Source: Acidobacteriota bacterium (GTDB taxonomy: Bacteria; Acidobacteriota; Blastocatellia; Pyrinomonadales; Pyrinomonadaceae). Taken from it: 33,883 nt of DNA. The notes beneath the pieces are model-generated. The model ran no database searches, had not been told where the DNA came from, and saw only the letters and a list, made by a program, of their open reading frames with translations. Position numbers and translations under genes: made by a program. Below are positions 21,029-29,720 of the stretch, piece by piece. Positions within the stretch are counted from its first letter, which is position 1. The number at the start of each line of letters is the position of its first letter. The stretch lies in the NCBI GenBank assembly GCA_029557535.1, contig JAKQII010000353.1:1-33883 (forward strand). Direction: 5' to 3'.

Positions 21029-22897
21029 AATATTGAAGATCGCCAGCGCCGAGTCGTGGTCCGAAAATCGTTCGACGCGGTTCGGATCGTTCCTGTAAAT
21101 CTCAGGGAAATCGGAGTTGATGTGGGCGAATCCGAATCCGACCACATTCTTCCGGAACGGACCGTTGACGATGAAGTGATCGAGAACCTGGCCATTGCCG
21201 TCGAACACATATGAATAACGTTTCTTCGGATCGATCAAATCCACGAGGTTAACAAGATCCGATTCGACCAGATCATCCATCGGGACGATCAGCGAATCCT
21301 TGGCGGCCGGAGTGCCTTTGATCGTTCCGATAACGTCCATGATCCCGTCGCTGAATTGATAGAAGTTGAAATCGCCGATCAGGGCGATCCTCTCGTTCGG
21401 ATTCGCCTTCTGGCGCTCGTTGACGAATTTGGCGAGGAACTCGGCCTGGAGCTTTTTTTTCATCCTCACGAACGGCGCGTCCTTTTCGTCATCGTAACCA
21501 CGAAACGACTTCAGATGGTTCACTATTACGGTGAACTCGAACGGCGTCCCACCGTTCTTGATCGATGCACGCAGCAGAAACGGCGGCCGGTCGTTCAAAT
21601 GGACATCGTTCTTTGATACGGGGTTCTTGAATTCGTCGTCCTTTCCGAACTGCACGGTCTCGAGGACCTCTACACGCGATCTTTTCACAAGGAACCCGGA
21701 ATCGATTCCGCCCGGATCGTTTCCTTCGACGAGATACGCGTCATACTTCGGATTTTCGGCACCCGACAGTTCAACATCCTTGTTGATCCGCTCGGCCAGA
21801 CGTTTCAATGCCGACAGGTTCTCGGCCTCGACCATTCCAATGACATCCGGCATTTTCAGATACATGCGGATCGCCCGTGAGATCTTCTTGAGCCGCCGGT
21901 CGAATCCATCGCGGGTGATGATCGGCTCCTTGACGTCGGGATCGTCCTCATCGTCAAAGAAACGTTCGATGTTCATCGACGCGATCGAAAGTTGGTTATC
22001 CTTGGGCGACGGAAGCGCCGATGCCTCCATGAGCCCGGAAACCTCTGGCTTGTTGTCGGGGTCGAGACGCACGGCGTAGGCGCGGTAAATGTAATCGACC
22101 ACGCCGGTGAGGTTCTTGACCGTTGCGCCGGTAGAGACGTCGATCGCCTGTCCGCCCAGCTGCCCCATGCTCTCGATCCTGATTCGCTCCGGGTTGTGAT
22201 CGAAAATCGGGATCTTCGGGGAATCGCGCTTGAGCTTGTCCTTTTCCTTGTCCGGCATCAGCAAGTAACTCAGAATGTCGAGACCCGGTTCGCGAAACGG
22301 CCGCTGGAAACCCGGCAAAACTCCGTAAAACGCGCCGCTCGATGCGGACGTCCCGTTCACTTCGTCAACCGAACCGCGCTTGTCGGTCGGCGCAACGACG
22401 CTGACCTCGCGGATCGTTACCCGCATTCCTTCATACTTTTCGAGTTGGTTGACGACCAAAGGCTTAAAATCTTCCATCGTGAGGACGACCGGTTTCGGCA
22501 GCGCGTTGTCCTTCGACTCGACCGCGACAAGATCGCGCCCGCTCTGCATCGAAATCTCGGTGATGGTCAGGCTCGACGGATCGCCGAATTCCTTGACTTC
22601 CCCGGTCACGGTTACGAGATTTCCGACCGTCGCCTCGCCGCCCGGTTCGGTTTTCGTGAAGACATAGATCGCCTCTGACGTCTTCGGATTGTCGTCAACC
22701 TTGTCATCCGGATTTTGAATAAAGAACCCGGCCCTTGTCCGCGCGGTAACGATACCCGTCACGCGCACGATCTCGCGTACGTACGGCGAGATGTCTTTAT
22801 CACCTTGAATCTCATTGATCTGCCGGGACCGCTGCGCCGACGCATCTACCGCAAGCAAACACAGAATTCCAAATAACCCAATGATGGCTCGTTTCAT
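21023..22897 (-). CDS. Secreted endonuclease/exonuclease/phosphatase-family nuclease
   Basis: A 624-residue exported protein. The signal peptide covers about residues 1-22 (KRAIIGLFGILCLLAVDASAQ). An OB-fold-like segment (about 30-120: VRVTGIVTARTRAGFFIQNP) is followed by a linker region and an EEP nuclease domain (about 300-624). The nuclease motifs are present in order: SIASMNIERFF, VIGMVEAEN (metal-binding Glu), VNHLKS, IGDFNFYQFSDG (Asp/Asn) and the C-terminal SDHDSALAIF (Asp-His). This arrangement matches extracellular nucleases of the ExeM/NucH type, which degrade DNA or RNA outside the cell. The ATG at 22897 places the signal peptide at the N-terminus; an ATG at 22912 adds five residues. 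The stop codon lies in the R7 repeat. Confidence 0.88.
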   Translation of the reverse strand: MKRAIIGLFGILCLLAVDASAQRSRQINEIQGDKDISPYVREIVRVTGIVTARTRAGFFIQNPDDKVDDNPKTSEAIYVFTKTEPGGEATVGNLVTVTGEVKEFGDPSSLTITEISMQSGRDLVAVESKDNALPKPVVLTMEDFKPLVVNQLEKYEGMRVTIREVSVVAPTDKRGSVDEVNGTSASSGAFYGVLPGFQRPFREPGLDILSYLLMPDKEKDKLKRDSPKIPIFDHNPERIRIESMGQLGGQAIDVSTGATVKNLTGVVDYIYRAYAVRLDPDNKPEVSGLMEASALPSPKDNQLSIASMNIERFFDDEDDPDVKEPIITRDGFDRRLKKISRAIRMYLKMPDVIGMVEAENLSALKRLAERINKDVELSGAENPKYDAYLVEGNDPGGIDSGFLVKRSRVEVLETVQFGKDDEFKNPVSKNDVHLNDRPPFLLRASIKNGGTPFEFTVIVNHLKSFRGYDDEKDAPFVRMKKKLQAEFLAKFVNERQKANPNERIALIGDFNFYQFSDGIMDVIGTIKGTPAAKDSLIVPMDDLVESDLVNLVDLIDPKKRYSYVFDGNGQVLDHFIVNGPFRKNVVGFGFAHINSDFPEIYRNDPNRVERFSDHDSALAIFNIQ

Positions 22898-23022
22898 AAG
22901 TTGATCGTTCAAACGACGAACGTCGTCCTGTTTCGATGATTGAATTCTACTTCGCGCAGATAAAAAGTATGTGAAGAATCTAACACAGGCCTGAATCGAT
23001 TCCGAGTCGGCGCGACCGAACC

Positions 23023-24279
23023 TCAGAACTGCTTGATGACGTTTCCGCTTGATAATCCGATCACGAAACTACTGCGGTTCCCGCGCTCGTCGCTGATCTC
23101 GACGGTGGTTTGGTTGCCGGGAGCCGATATCTGCAAAAGGAACGATCCGTCGCCGAGCGCGAACGTCGATTTGCCCTGCGAACGAACGGTCGCACCGGGC
23201 TGGGTCTTGCCGCTGATCCGGTAGATCGGTCCGCCAAGCGACTCTACGTTCCAGTCACGCGCGCCGATTGCGTTGCTGCTCTCCCGTTTGATGACCGTAA
23301 ATTTCCAGTAAGCGCTCCAGTTGCTTGACTGGCCGGAACTGGAAAGTGCCTTGACCCGCCAATAGTACGTTCCCGGAAAAAGTCCGCCGACCGCGAGGCT
23401 CGGACTGACAAGGCCCTGTTTGTCCACGAGAATGGCGTCCGGGGGTGAGAATTGGGGCAATTTGGACACTTGAATCGAGTACGTCAGCGCGAGGTTCACG
23501 TCGGGACTTTGCCACCGGAACATGACGTCCGTCACTCCGCTCATCGAACCGACGAGCTGCTGATCGGACGAAGGCGAGTTGTGTATAGGCGGAACGAGCA
23601 ATTTCTCTCGCGTGCCCAACCTGCCATCGTTGAGCGCGGCAAACTCGTTCTCCTTGACGACCATCTTTTCGCCACCGATCGTTGTCTCGATGCTGCCGCG
23701 GCTGATTCGGATCTCGCCGCTGTTGTTCTCTTTGTTGATGTCGAAACTCGCGTCGGTGTCCGCCCCGATCTTGTTCTCTGACTCGCGGACTTCGACGACG
23801 TTTTCGGTGTTCTCAGGTTGTTCCTCGGTACGAACGTTGATCTGCCCGTCATCGAGCGTCACGCGGACATTCGGTCCCCCGAACAGCGAACTGCTGTCGC
23901 GGATTACGACCGTCGAGTTTGGCCGGATCGAAAGTACCGAACCGTCGATCATCTGGATCTTCGCACGACCGTCGGCCTGGGTCTGGATGGTGTCGCCGGC
24001 GCTGACGAATGTTTGTCGCGTGACGAGGATCGTTTCACGGGTGGCTGCCCGAATCACCCGAACATCTCCCTCAAAAGAAACGACGATTGCCGCGTCCTTC
24101 GGAGCTTCAGGACCGTCGGGATTGTTGACGAAGTCGCTCTGCATGAACTTCCAGATGCCGAACGCCGTCAGTCCGCAAAACAACAACGTCGCCGTCACAA
24201 GGTAAATAGTGCGGCGACGGATGTTCCACCAGTCGACATAGAACTTTTGGTATTTTGGTCCTTCGGGCTCTTTTGGCAT
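23023..24279 (-). CDS. Membrane-anchored FecR-domain protein
   Basis: About 418 residues from the ATG at 24279, which shares its A with the TGA stop of terC (TGATG). A cytoplasmic N-terminus (PKEPEGPKYQKFYVDWWN) precedes one membrane segment (about 23-45, TIYLVTATLLFCGLTAFGIW). A periplasmic FecR-type domain follows (about 65-215: VSAGDTIQTQADGRAKIQMI, RGSIETTIGG), then a fibronectin-III-like region (about 240-335: YSIQVSKLPQFSP, GTYYWRVKALSSSG) and a C-terminal beta-rich domain. FecR domains often act as transmembrane signal receivers, but no sigma factor or anti-sigma motif is seen here. The coupling to TerC suggests a shared envelope role. The frame beyond 24279 lies inside terC and is not used. 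Confidence 0.82.
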   Translation of the reverse strand: MPKEPEGPKYQKFYVDWWNIRRRTIYLVTATLLFCGLTAFGIWKFMQSDFVNNPDGPEAPKDAAIVVSFEGDVRVIRAATRETILVTRQTFVSAGDTIQTQADGRAKIQMIDGSVLSIRPNSTVVIRDSSSLFGGPNVRVTLDDGQINVRTEEQPENTENVVEVRESENKIGADTDASFDINKENNSGEIRISRGSIETTIGGEKMVVKENEFAALNDGRLGTREKLLVPPIHNSPSSDQQLVGSMSGVTDVMFRWQSPDVNLALTYSIQVSKLPQFSPPDAILVDKQGLVSPSLAVGGLFPGTYYWRVKALSSSGQSSNWSAYWKFTVIKRESSNAIGARDWNVESLGGPIYRISGKTQPGATVRSQGKSTFALGDGSFLLQISAPGNQTTVEISDERGNRSSFVIGLSSGNVIKQF

Positions 24280-25328
24280 CAGGGCGTCTCCGAAACCTCT
24301 TCGTCGGCGTTCGGAAATATCAGCGACAGAGCGATTGAACACAGGATCGCAAGCACGACGACACCGAGGGAAATATTGATCACAGCTTGTTCGAACTCGT
24401 GGTGTTGGTAACGTCGGACAAATTCGGCGAACCCCGTAGTGCTTGACCCGAGTATCATTATCAAGCCTTCTGCCAAAAGTGGCAAGAGCATCTTCACCCC
24501 GATAAAACTGAGGACGAACGCCAATCCGTACTTGAGGTAATGGAATTTTTCGGCCATTCCGAGCAGCAAGAAGAAGAACGTTCTGAGTCCGAGGATCGCG
24601 AAAATGTTTGACGTGTAGACAATGAATCGATCCGTCGTGATACCAAAGATGGCGGGAATGGAGTCGACGGCGAAGACCAGGTCGACGACGTTGATCACCA
24701 CGAGGACGAGAAGAAGCAGGGTCCCGACCCGTCGTCCCGCATCGTCCCGGATAATGAAATTGTCGCCGTCGTATTGCTTCGAGATCCGGATGAAACGAGT
24801 CGTCAGCCGTACCACGAAGTTCTCGTCAGGATGGAATTCGTCGTCCTCGCGGACCATGTTGATACCGGTGTAAACGAGAAACGCTCCGAATATGTACAGA
24901 ATCCAGTGGAACTGCTCGACGAGTTCGGCACCGGCGAAGATCATGACCATTCTCAATACAAGCGCCATGAAGATGCCCCAAAAAAGAACCCGGTGCTGAT
25001 ATTTTTTCGGAACCTGAAAATAGTTGAAGATCAGGAGGAATACGAAAAGATTGTCGACCGAAAGCGATAGCTCGATGATGTAGCCGGTCAGGAATTCCTT
25101 CGCCTTGAAGAACGCGGTCGCTGCTCCGTGATTCGCGTTGACGTACCAATAGACGAAGCCGTTGAACAGAAGCGCCAGCGATACCCAGACGATACTCCAG
25201 GCGATCGTTTCTTTGCGGGACGGAACATGGGAACTTCGATTGACTATTCCGATGTCGACGAACAGCGCAATGAACACCACCGCGAAGAAGAAAGTCCAGA
25301 CCCAAATTGGAAACTCGACCGGATTCAT
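24279..25328 (-). CDS. terC: TerC-family integral membrane protein
   Basis: A 349-residue polytopic protein with about eight or nine membrane segments. The two family signatures are ELSLSVDNLFVFLLIF (about residue 86) and VDLVFAVDSIPAIFGIT, each with the membrane-embedded Asp-Asn/Asp-Ser that defines TerC/Alx. Members export manganese or other metals and help metallate secreted proteins. The start at 25328 follows a -10-like TTAAAT by only 9 bases and has no ribosome site, suggesting a leaderless message. The stop overlaps the FecR gene start, so the two are translationally coupled. No manganese riboswitch is visible upstream. Confidence 0.92.
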   Translation of the reverse strand: MNPVEFPIWVWTFFFAVVFIALFVDIGIVNRSSHVPSRKETIAWSIVWVSLALLFNGFVYWYVNANHGAATAFFKAKEFLTGYIIELSLSVDNLFVFLLIFNYFQVPKKYQHRVLFWGIFMALVLRMVMIFAGAELVEQFHWILYIFGAFLVYTGINMVREDDEFHPDENFVVRLTTRFIRISKQYDGDNFIIRDDAGRRVGTLLLLVLVVINVVDLVFAVDSIPAIFGITTDRFIVYTSNIFAILGLRTFFFLLLGMAEKFHYLKYGLAFVLSFIGVKMLLPLLAEGLIMILGSSTTGFAEFVRRYQHHEFEQAVINISLGVVVLAILCSIALSLIFPNADEEVSETP

Positions 25329-25337
25329 AGTGGACTA

Positions 25338-25407
25338 ATTTAACCCACCGCCGTTACGAAAGTCCAAGACCTGTCGACATTGGACTTTAAGAGCGTATCT
25401 GCTAAAA
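25338..25407. promoter_or_regulatory. Divergent terC / foldase promoters sharing a palindrome
   Basis: A 9-bp inverted repeat, AAAGTCCAA (25359-25367) and TTGGACTTT (25380-25388), has a 12-base spacer. Its right arm supplies TTGGAC, which lies 17 bases before TAAAAT (25403-25408 region) for the foldase gene. Its left arm supplies TTGGAC on the minus strand, 18 bases before TTAAAT (25343-25338) for terC. Both -35 boxes are therefore parts of one palindrome, so a dimeric regulator bound there could control both directions. Confidence 0.6.
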
Positions 25408-25465
25408 TCGCGGTTTGTCCCAGCAGGCAAGTTGGTTCCAATCTTTTTCGTATAGGTATTTCAGG

Positions 25466-27466
25466 ATGTTAAAGTTTTTCAGTCGCTTAGAGAAGACCCG
25501 CAACTTTGTTCTTTTGTTCATCGGGGTCTTGATGATCCTCGGTCTCGTTGTCGGAATCGGAAGTTCAAATCTGTTTTCGACGCAGACCACATCTGACGGT
25601 CTTATCAACAGTACCGAAGCGGTCGCTAAGGTCGGAAGCGAGAAAGTGACGGTCGGCGAGGTTGCCCGGATCAAGCAGGGACGCATGGCGTCGCTGCCGA
25701 CGCGGTCGATGATCAATTCGATGATCGGTCAGAAGATCATCCGCGTCGAAGCCCAGCGTCTTGGGTTGCGTGCCTCCGATGCGGAGGTCGCCAACGCGAT
25801 CCGCGAGCAAAACAAATCGCCCGACGGAACACCGCTCGACGTCAAACGATACGAGCAATGGGCCGTTCAGAACTTCGGCAGCGTTGCCGAGTACGAACAG
25901 TCGGTGCGTGATCAGATCAGCGGCGAAAAACTCGAGGCGTTTCTGACCTCGGGAGTGGCGGTTGCCGAGGACGAAGTCCTGAAAGATTACCAACGGAAGA
26001 ATACGAAGTTCGATCTTTCCTACGTCGCCGTGAACACGTCGGAATTGGCTCAGGCTATCAAACCGACCGACGTCGAGATCTCCGAGTACTTCGAAAAGAA
26101 CAAAGCGAACTATTACATTTCCGCGCCACAGAAAAAGATCCGCTACATCTTCTTAAATACGGCGAAGGTCGGCGAGAAGATCGCGATCGCGGACGAAGAT
26201 TACAAAGCCGAATACGACAAGATCCCGGCCGACAAGAAGAAGAAAGGCGTCGAAGGCCAGCAGATCGTGCTGCGCATCCCGAAGGCTGACTTTGAATCAC
26301 AGGTGATGCAGAAGGCTGCTGAGATCGTCGAGCGGGCGAAGAAGGACGGAAAGATCTCGGAAGAGGCATTTACCGAACTGGTTAACGGTTATTCAGAGGA
26401 CGCGGTAAGCAAGGCGCGCGGCGGCAAGCTCGCGGGCCTGGTCCGAGAGAATCCGGCGAAACCGACGGATCCGTACCAGCGACTGCTTTCGATGCAGGAG
26501 GGTGATGTCACCGAGCCGATCAAGGAAGGCAGCGCCGTTTACATTCTGAGGCGCGGCAAGGATGTGCCGAAGACGTACGAGGACGCCAAACCCGAACTCG
26601 AGGTCAGTTTGCGCAACCGCAAGGGCTACACCGCGGCGGCTGAAATCGCTCAGAAGGTTTCCCAGGACCTGCAGCAGACCAAGGATGTCGCGGCGACCGC
26701 GAAGAAATTCGCCGCCGAAGCGAACATGAACCCGACCGACATGGTCCGCGAGACGCCGTTCGTCAAACCGGGCGACAATATCGCGAACATCGGCATCTCG
26801 CCGCAGTTTGAGGAAGGCATCAAGAACCTTGAGAACGCGAACGATGTCGGTGAAAAGATCCCCGTTCAGAGCGGCTTCGCGGTCCCGCTTCTCGTCGAGA
26901 AGAAGGATCCGCGCGATGCGACGCTTGACGAGGTCCGTTCGCAGGTCGTGGAATCCGTGAAGCTCGATAAAGCACGCGCTCAGGTTGAAGAGGTCGCGAA
27001 GGCGATCGCAGCCGGTGCGACCGATGTCGCGGGACTTTCGGCCGCCGCCCAGTCAAAGGGACTGAAGGCTCAGGAACAGAAGAGCTATATTATCGGCTCG
27101 CCGCTTGGAACCGGCCCCTCGGCCTCGACGAACGAAGCCCTTGAGGACGCTGTCTTCGCGCTCAAACCCAGTGATGTGACAAAGACTCCGTTGCTCGTTG
27201 GCGACAACTGGTACATCGTCGGCGTGAACAAGCGCGAAGATGCGAATATGGATGAATTCGCGAAGCAGCGCGACACGCTGATCGAGAGCATGCTCCAGCA
27301 AAAACGCGGACAGTTGTTCTCAGATTATCTCGCGGCAGTTCGTCAGAGAATGGAATCCGGCGGCGAGATCAAGATCTATGACAGCGTCATCGAACGCATC
27401 GAGGAAGCTTTCCCGCCGACGTCGAACCCGCAGTTCCCCGGCGGACTTCAGTTCCCGCAACAATAG
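25466..27466 (+). CDS. PpiD/SurA-like periplasmic peptidyl-prolyl isomerase
   Basis: A 666-residue foldase anchored by one membrane segment (about residues 12-33, NFVLLFIGVLMILGLVVGIG). Next is a SurA-N-like chaperone region (about 50-190: VTVGEVARIKQGRM, GQKIIRVEAQRLGL). A parvulin-type rotamase domain (about 255-370: QIVLRIPKADF, GYSEDAVSKARGGKLAGLV, GDVTEPIKEGSAVYILRR) is followed by a second, degenerate rotamase-like half. It should assist folding of outer-membrane or secreted proteins. Length and layout match PpiD rather than SurA. I chose the ATG at 25466 because the membrane segment follows directly; the longer frame from 25415 starts upstream of any ribosome site. The promoter with TTGGAC/TAAAAT lies 60 bases upstream. 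Confidence 0.9.
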   Translation: MLKFFSRLEKTRNFVLLFIGVLMILGLVVGIGSSNLFSTQTTSDGLINSTEAVAKVGSEKVTVGEVARIKQGRMASLPTRSMINSMIGQKIIRVEAQRLGLRASDAEVANAIREQNKSPDGTPLDVKRYEQWAVQNFGSVAEYEQSVRDQISGEKLEAFLTSGVAVAEDEVLKDYQRKNTKFDLSYVAVNTSELAQAIKPTDVEISEYFEKNKANYYISAPQKKIRYIFLNTAKVGEKIAIADEDYKAEYDKIPADKKKKGVEGQQIVLRIPKADFESQVMQKAAEIVERAKKDGKISEEAFTELVNGYSEDAVSKARGGKLAGLVRENPAKPTDPYQRLLSMQEGDVTEPIKEGSAVYILRRGKDVPKTYEDAKPELEVSLRNRKGYTAAAEIAQKVSQDLQQTKDVAATAKKFAAEANMNPTDMVRETPFVKPGDNIANIGISPQFEEGIKNLENANDVGEKIPVQSGFAVPLLVEKKDPRDATLDEVRSQVVESVKLDKARAQVEEVAKAIAAGATDVAGLSAAAQSKGLKAQEQKSYIIGSPLGTGPSASTNEALEDAVFALKPSDVTKTPLLVGDNWYIVGVNKREDANMDEFAKQRDTLIESMLQQKRGQLFSDYLAAVRQRMESGGEIKIYDSVIERIEEAFPPTSNPQFPGGLQFPQQ

Positions 27467-27872
27467 GAATTTCGATTTCAGGGATTTGGGATTGGCTTCC
27501 GGACGTCGGGTTCGGGAGCCATTTTCCATTTGGGATTTGGGGTTTGGGATTGCGAATTGGATGCAGAAACGCGCACGAAGTAAGCGTGCATGCTCGCGGA
27601 GCGAGCAATCTCATGTGAAAATTGGGATTCTCAGTTCGCGCTGTTTCGCGTTGAATGGTGGTCGCTCTCGTCAGATGTAATTTGGTGTTCCCGCATTGAC
27701 GCGAAGTCGCAAAGAACGGAATTCGATTGCGGAGACGCGCGGCGTTCAGGTCCTCGGAACCGAGCTCGATTGATCGTCCCCAGATGAATTCGTAGATCCG
27801 AAATCCGCAATCCGAAATCCCACATCCCAAATGGAAAAGGGGCGGCCCGAAGACCGCCCGAATGATTCAAGA
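27467..27872. repeat. 406-base convergent gap filled with word arrays (R8)
   Basis: No gene is seen here; a 147-codon minus frame is just translated repeat. At 27468-27494 are ATTTCGATTTCAGGG/ATTTGGGATTGG words. At 27526-27560 a second array (CCATTTGGGATTTGGGG and TTTGGGATTGCGAATTGG) has an inverted partner at 27798-27833 built from AATCCGCAATCCGAAATCCC. Inside lie two hairpins, GCACG/CGTGC (27573-27589) and GCTCGC/GCGAGC (27592-27606), and a GACGCGAAGTCGCAAAGAACGG word run near 27700-27720. The rest is unremarkable. The same words occur inside the M16 gene at 9848-9881. Confidence 0.85.
27832..27859 (-). terminator. Rho-independent terminator of the permease operon
   Basis: On the minus strand GGGCGG and CCGCCC (27859-27854 and 27845-27840) form a 6-bp GC stem with an 8-base loop, followed by CCTTTTCC. 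It lies 14 bases downstream of the permease stop codon at 27873. Confidence 0.6.
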
Positions 27873-29696
27873 TCAACCGGCCTTGTGATACTCGGCATAA
27901 TGCGTCAGGAACCAGTAAAATACCCAACCCCAAAACGCCAAATTGATCACCGAAGCGACTAAACCAATGGTGCGGACCTGATCGCTGCGCCTGCCTCCGG
28001 CAGCCTTTTTTCCGTACATCAGCATCGCGACGAGGATCCCGGTCACACCCCACGCAAACGAACGTACCGCGGTGTCGATCCAGCTCGTGTTCGGGATGAA
28101 AAACTCAACCTGCCAGATCGTTAATGCGATCGCGCCGAGTACAGCCAGCATTGCGGCGATCGGAGGTTTGTAATCCGTCACTCCGGTAACGGGCGTATCC
28201 TCATCAGTCAATTTTGCGAGATGACTGTGCCGATAGCTGTACGCGAAATAGACCACCAGACCGATCGACATCCAGACGATCAAACGCAGCCACGTGTCGA
28301 GCGGCTGATTGTTCATTAGGAACGCCGCCACCCAGACCGTACACATCGGAACGATCGGCGAAAACGGTACCTTGAACGGCCGGTGCAGATTCGGGTTCGA
28401 CGACCTGAGAATGATGATACCCGTGCCGACGATGACGAAAGCGAACAGCGTACCGATCGAAACGAGTTCACCGAGAAGATGGATCGGTACGAAACCGGCC
28501 AGGATCGCGACGATCACGCCGGTGATCGCAGTCGTGATGTGCGGCGTCTGGAATCTCGGATGAACCTTCGCGGCCCATTCCGGCAAGAGTCCGTCCTTCG
28601 ACATCGAATAGAAGACGCGCGGTTGACCCATCACCATGACGACCATCGTCGAGCTCAGACCAAGTACGGCGCCGACCTTGATGATCGTCGGGAAGGCGAT
28701 CAGGATCGTTCCCATCGTCGTTCCCTCTGCCTGATTGCGGGCGGCGTCGATCGCGGTGGCGATCGGAGCGGCGGCGTTCGTCAGCAGTTTGTAGTCAACG
28801 AGTCCGACCATGATGCCCGAAACCAAAATGTAGAGAACCGTACAGATCGCGAGACTTCCCAGGATCCCGATTGGCATGTCCTTCTGCGGATTCTTGGCTT
28901 CCTGAGCGGCCGTCGACACGGCGTCAAAACCGATGTACGCGAAGAAGATCACCGCGGCGCCGGTGATCACGCCGCTGAACCCGAACGGCATGAACTCGGC
29001 ACACGAGGTCGTCCCCGAGCAACCGATACCAATGTTGTTCGGGTTCACGAAGCCGATGCCGGCGATAATGAACAAAACGACGACCAGGACCTTAATGATC
29101 ACGATCACGGTATTGAAACTCGCCGATTCCTTGATGCCCCTGATCAGAAGCAATGTGACCGCGATCGCGATCAGAAAGGCAGGTAGATTGAATACCCCGA
29201 CTCCGGCCGTCGTCCCGTCAGCCAGTTTTATTTCGACTCCGGGAGGAGCGCTGAGCGCGAGCGGGAAGTTGATCCCAAGCGTGTCGCGGAACAAACTGAC
29301 GACGTAGCCCGACCAGCCGACGGCGACCGTCGCCGCGCCGAACGCGTATTCGAGGATCAGGTCCCAGCCGATGATCCAGGCGATGAATTCGCCAAGCGTG
29401 CCGTAGCCGTACGCGTAAGCCGATCCCGAGATCGGAACGCTGGCCGCAAATTCGGAGTAGCAGAGCGCGGCAAACGCACTCGCGATACCGGCCACGACCA
29501 TCGAGACCACGACCGCCGGTCCGGCGTGTTTGCCGGCGGCCTGTCCGGTCAGAACGAAGATACCCGTACCGATGATCGCGCCGATCCCGAGCATCGTCAG
29601 GTCAAGCGAACTCAGCGTCTTCTTAAGGGTATGCTCGCCGGTCTCCGCGGCCTCGGCGATGATCTTGTCAATTGATTTTGTCGCAAAAAGAGACAT
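27873..29696 (-). CDS. APC-superfamily amino-acid permease, cationic-amino-acid-transporter type
   Basis: A 607-residue secondary transporter with about 14 membrane segments. The first helix carries [19 protein letters not shown], the unwound substrate-binding motif of the family. [21 protein letters not shown] with the conserved Glu-Ala-Lys-Asn-Pro is the consensus loop of the CAT group (YhdG-like), and [18 protein letters not shown] also fits. CAT-type proteins take up lysine, arginine or related amino acids, but specificity cannot be read here. GAGGAGG lies 6 bases before the ATG. It follows a second APC permease after 24 bases and is probably in the same operon, ending at a good terminator. 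Confidence 0.92.
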   Translation of the reverse strand: MSLFATKSIDKIIAEAAETGEHTLKKTLSSLDLTMLGIGAIIGTGIFVLTGQAAGKHAGPAVVVSMVVAGIASAFAALCYSEFAASVPISGSAYAYGYGTLGEFIAWIIGWDLILEYAFGAATVAVGWSGYVVSLFRDTLGINFPLALSAPPGVEIKLADGTTAGVGVFNLPAFLIAIAVTLLLIRGIKESASFNTVIVIIKVLVVVLFIIAGIGFVNPNNIGIGCSGTTSCAEFMPFGFSGVITGAAVIFFAYIGFDAVSTAAQEAKNPQKDMPIGILGSLAICTVLYILVSGIMVGLVDYKLLTNAAAPIATAIDAARNQAEGTTMGTILIAFPTIIKVGAVLGLSSTMVVMVMGQPRVFYSMSKDGLLPEWAAKVHPRFQTPHITTAITGVIVAILAGFVPIHLLGELVSIGTLFAFVIVGTGIIILRSSNPNLHRPFKVPFSPIVPMCTVWVAAFLMNNQPLDTWLRLIVWMSIGLVVYFAYSYRHSHLAKLTDEDTPVTGVTDYKPPIAAMLAVLGAIALTIWQVEFFIPNTSWIDTAVRSFAWGVTGILVAMLMYGKKAAGGRRSDQVRTIGLVASVINLAFWGWVFYWFLTHYAEYHKAG

Positions 29697-29720
29697 CTAA
29701 AACCTCCTCGAATTGGTAGA

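Noticed and set aside
25329-25400. Manganese (yybP-ykoY) riboswitch upstream of terC
   Set aside because: The leader is too short and the expected conserved loops are absent; the -10 box is 9 bases from the ATG.
27387-27830. Minus-strand 147-codon frame in the foldase/permease gap
   Set aside because: Its sequence (for example IRNPKPQIPNGKW) is translated word repeat and overlaps the end of the foldase gene.
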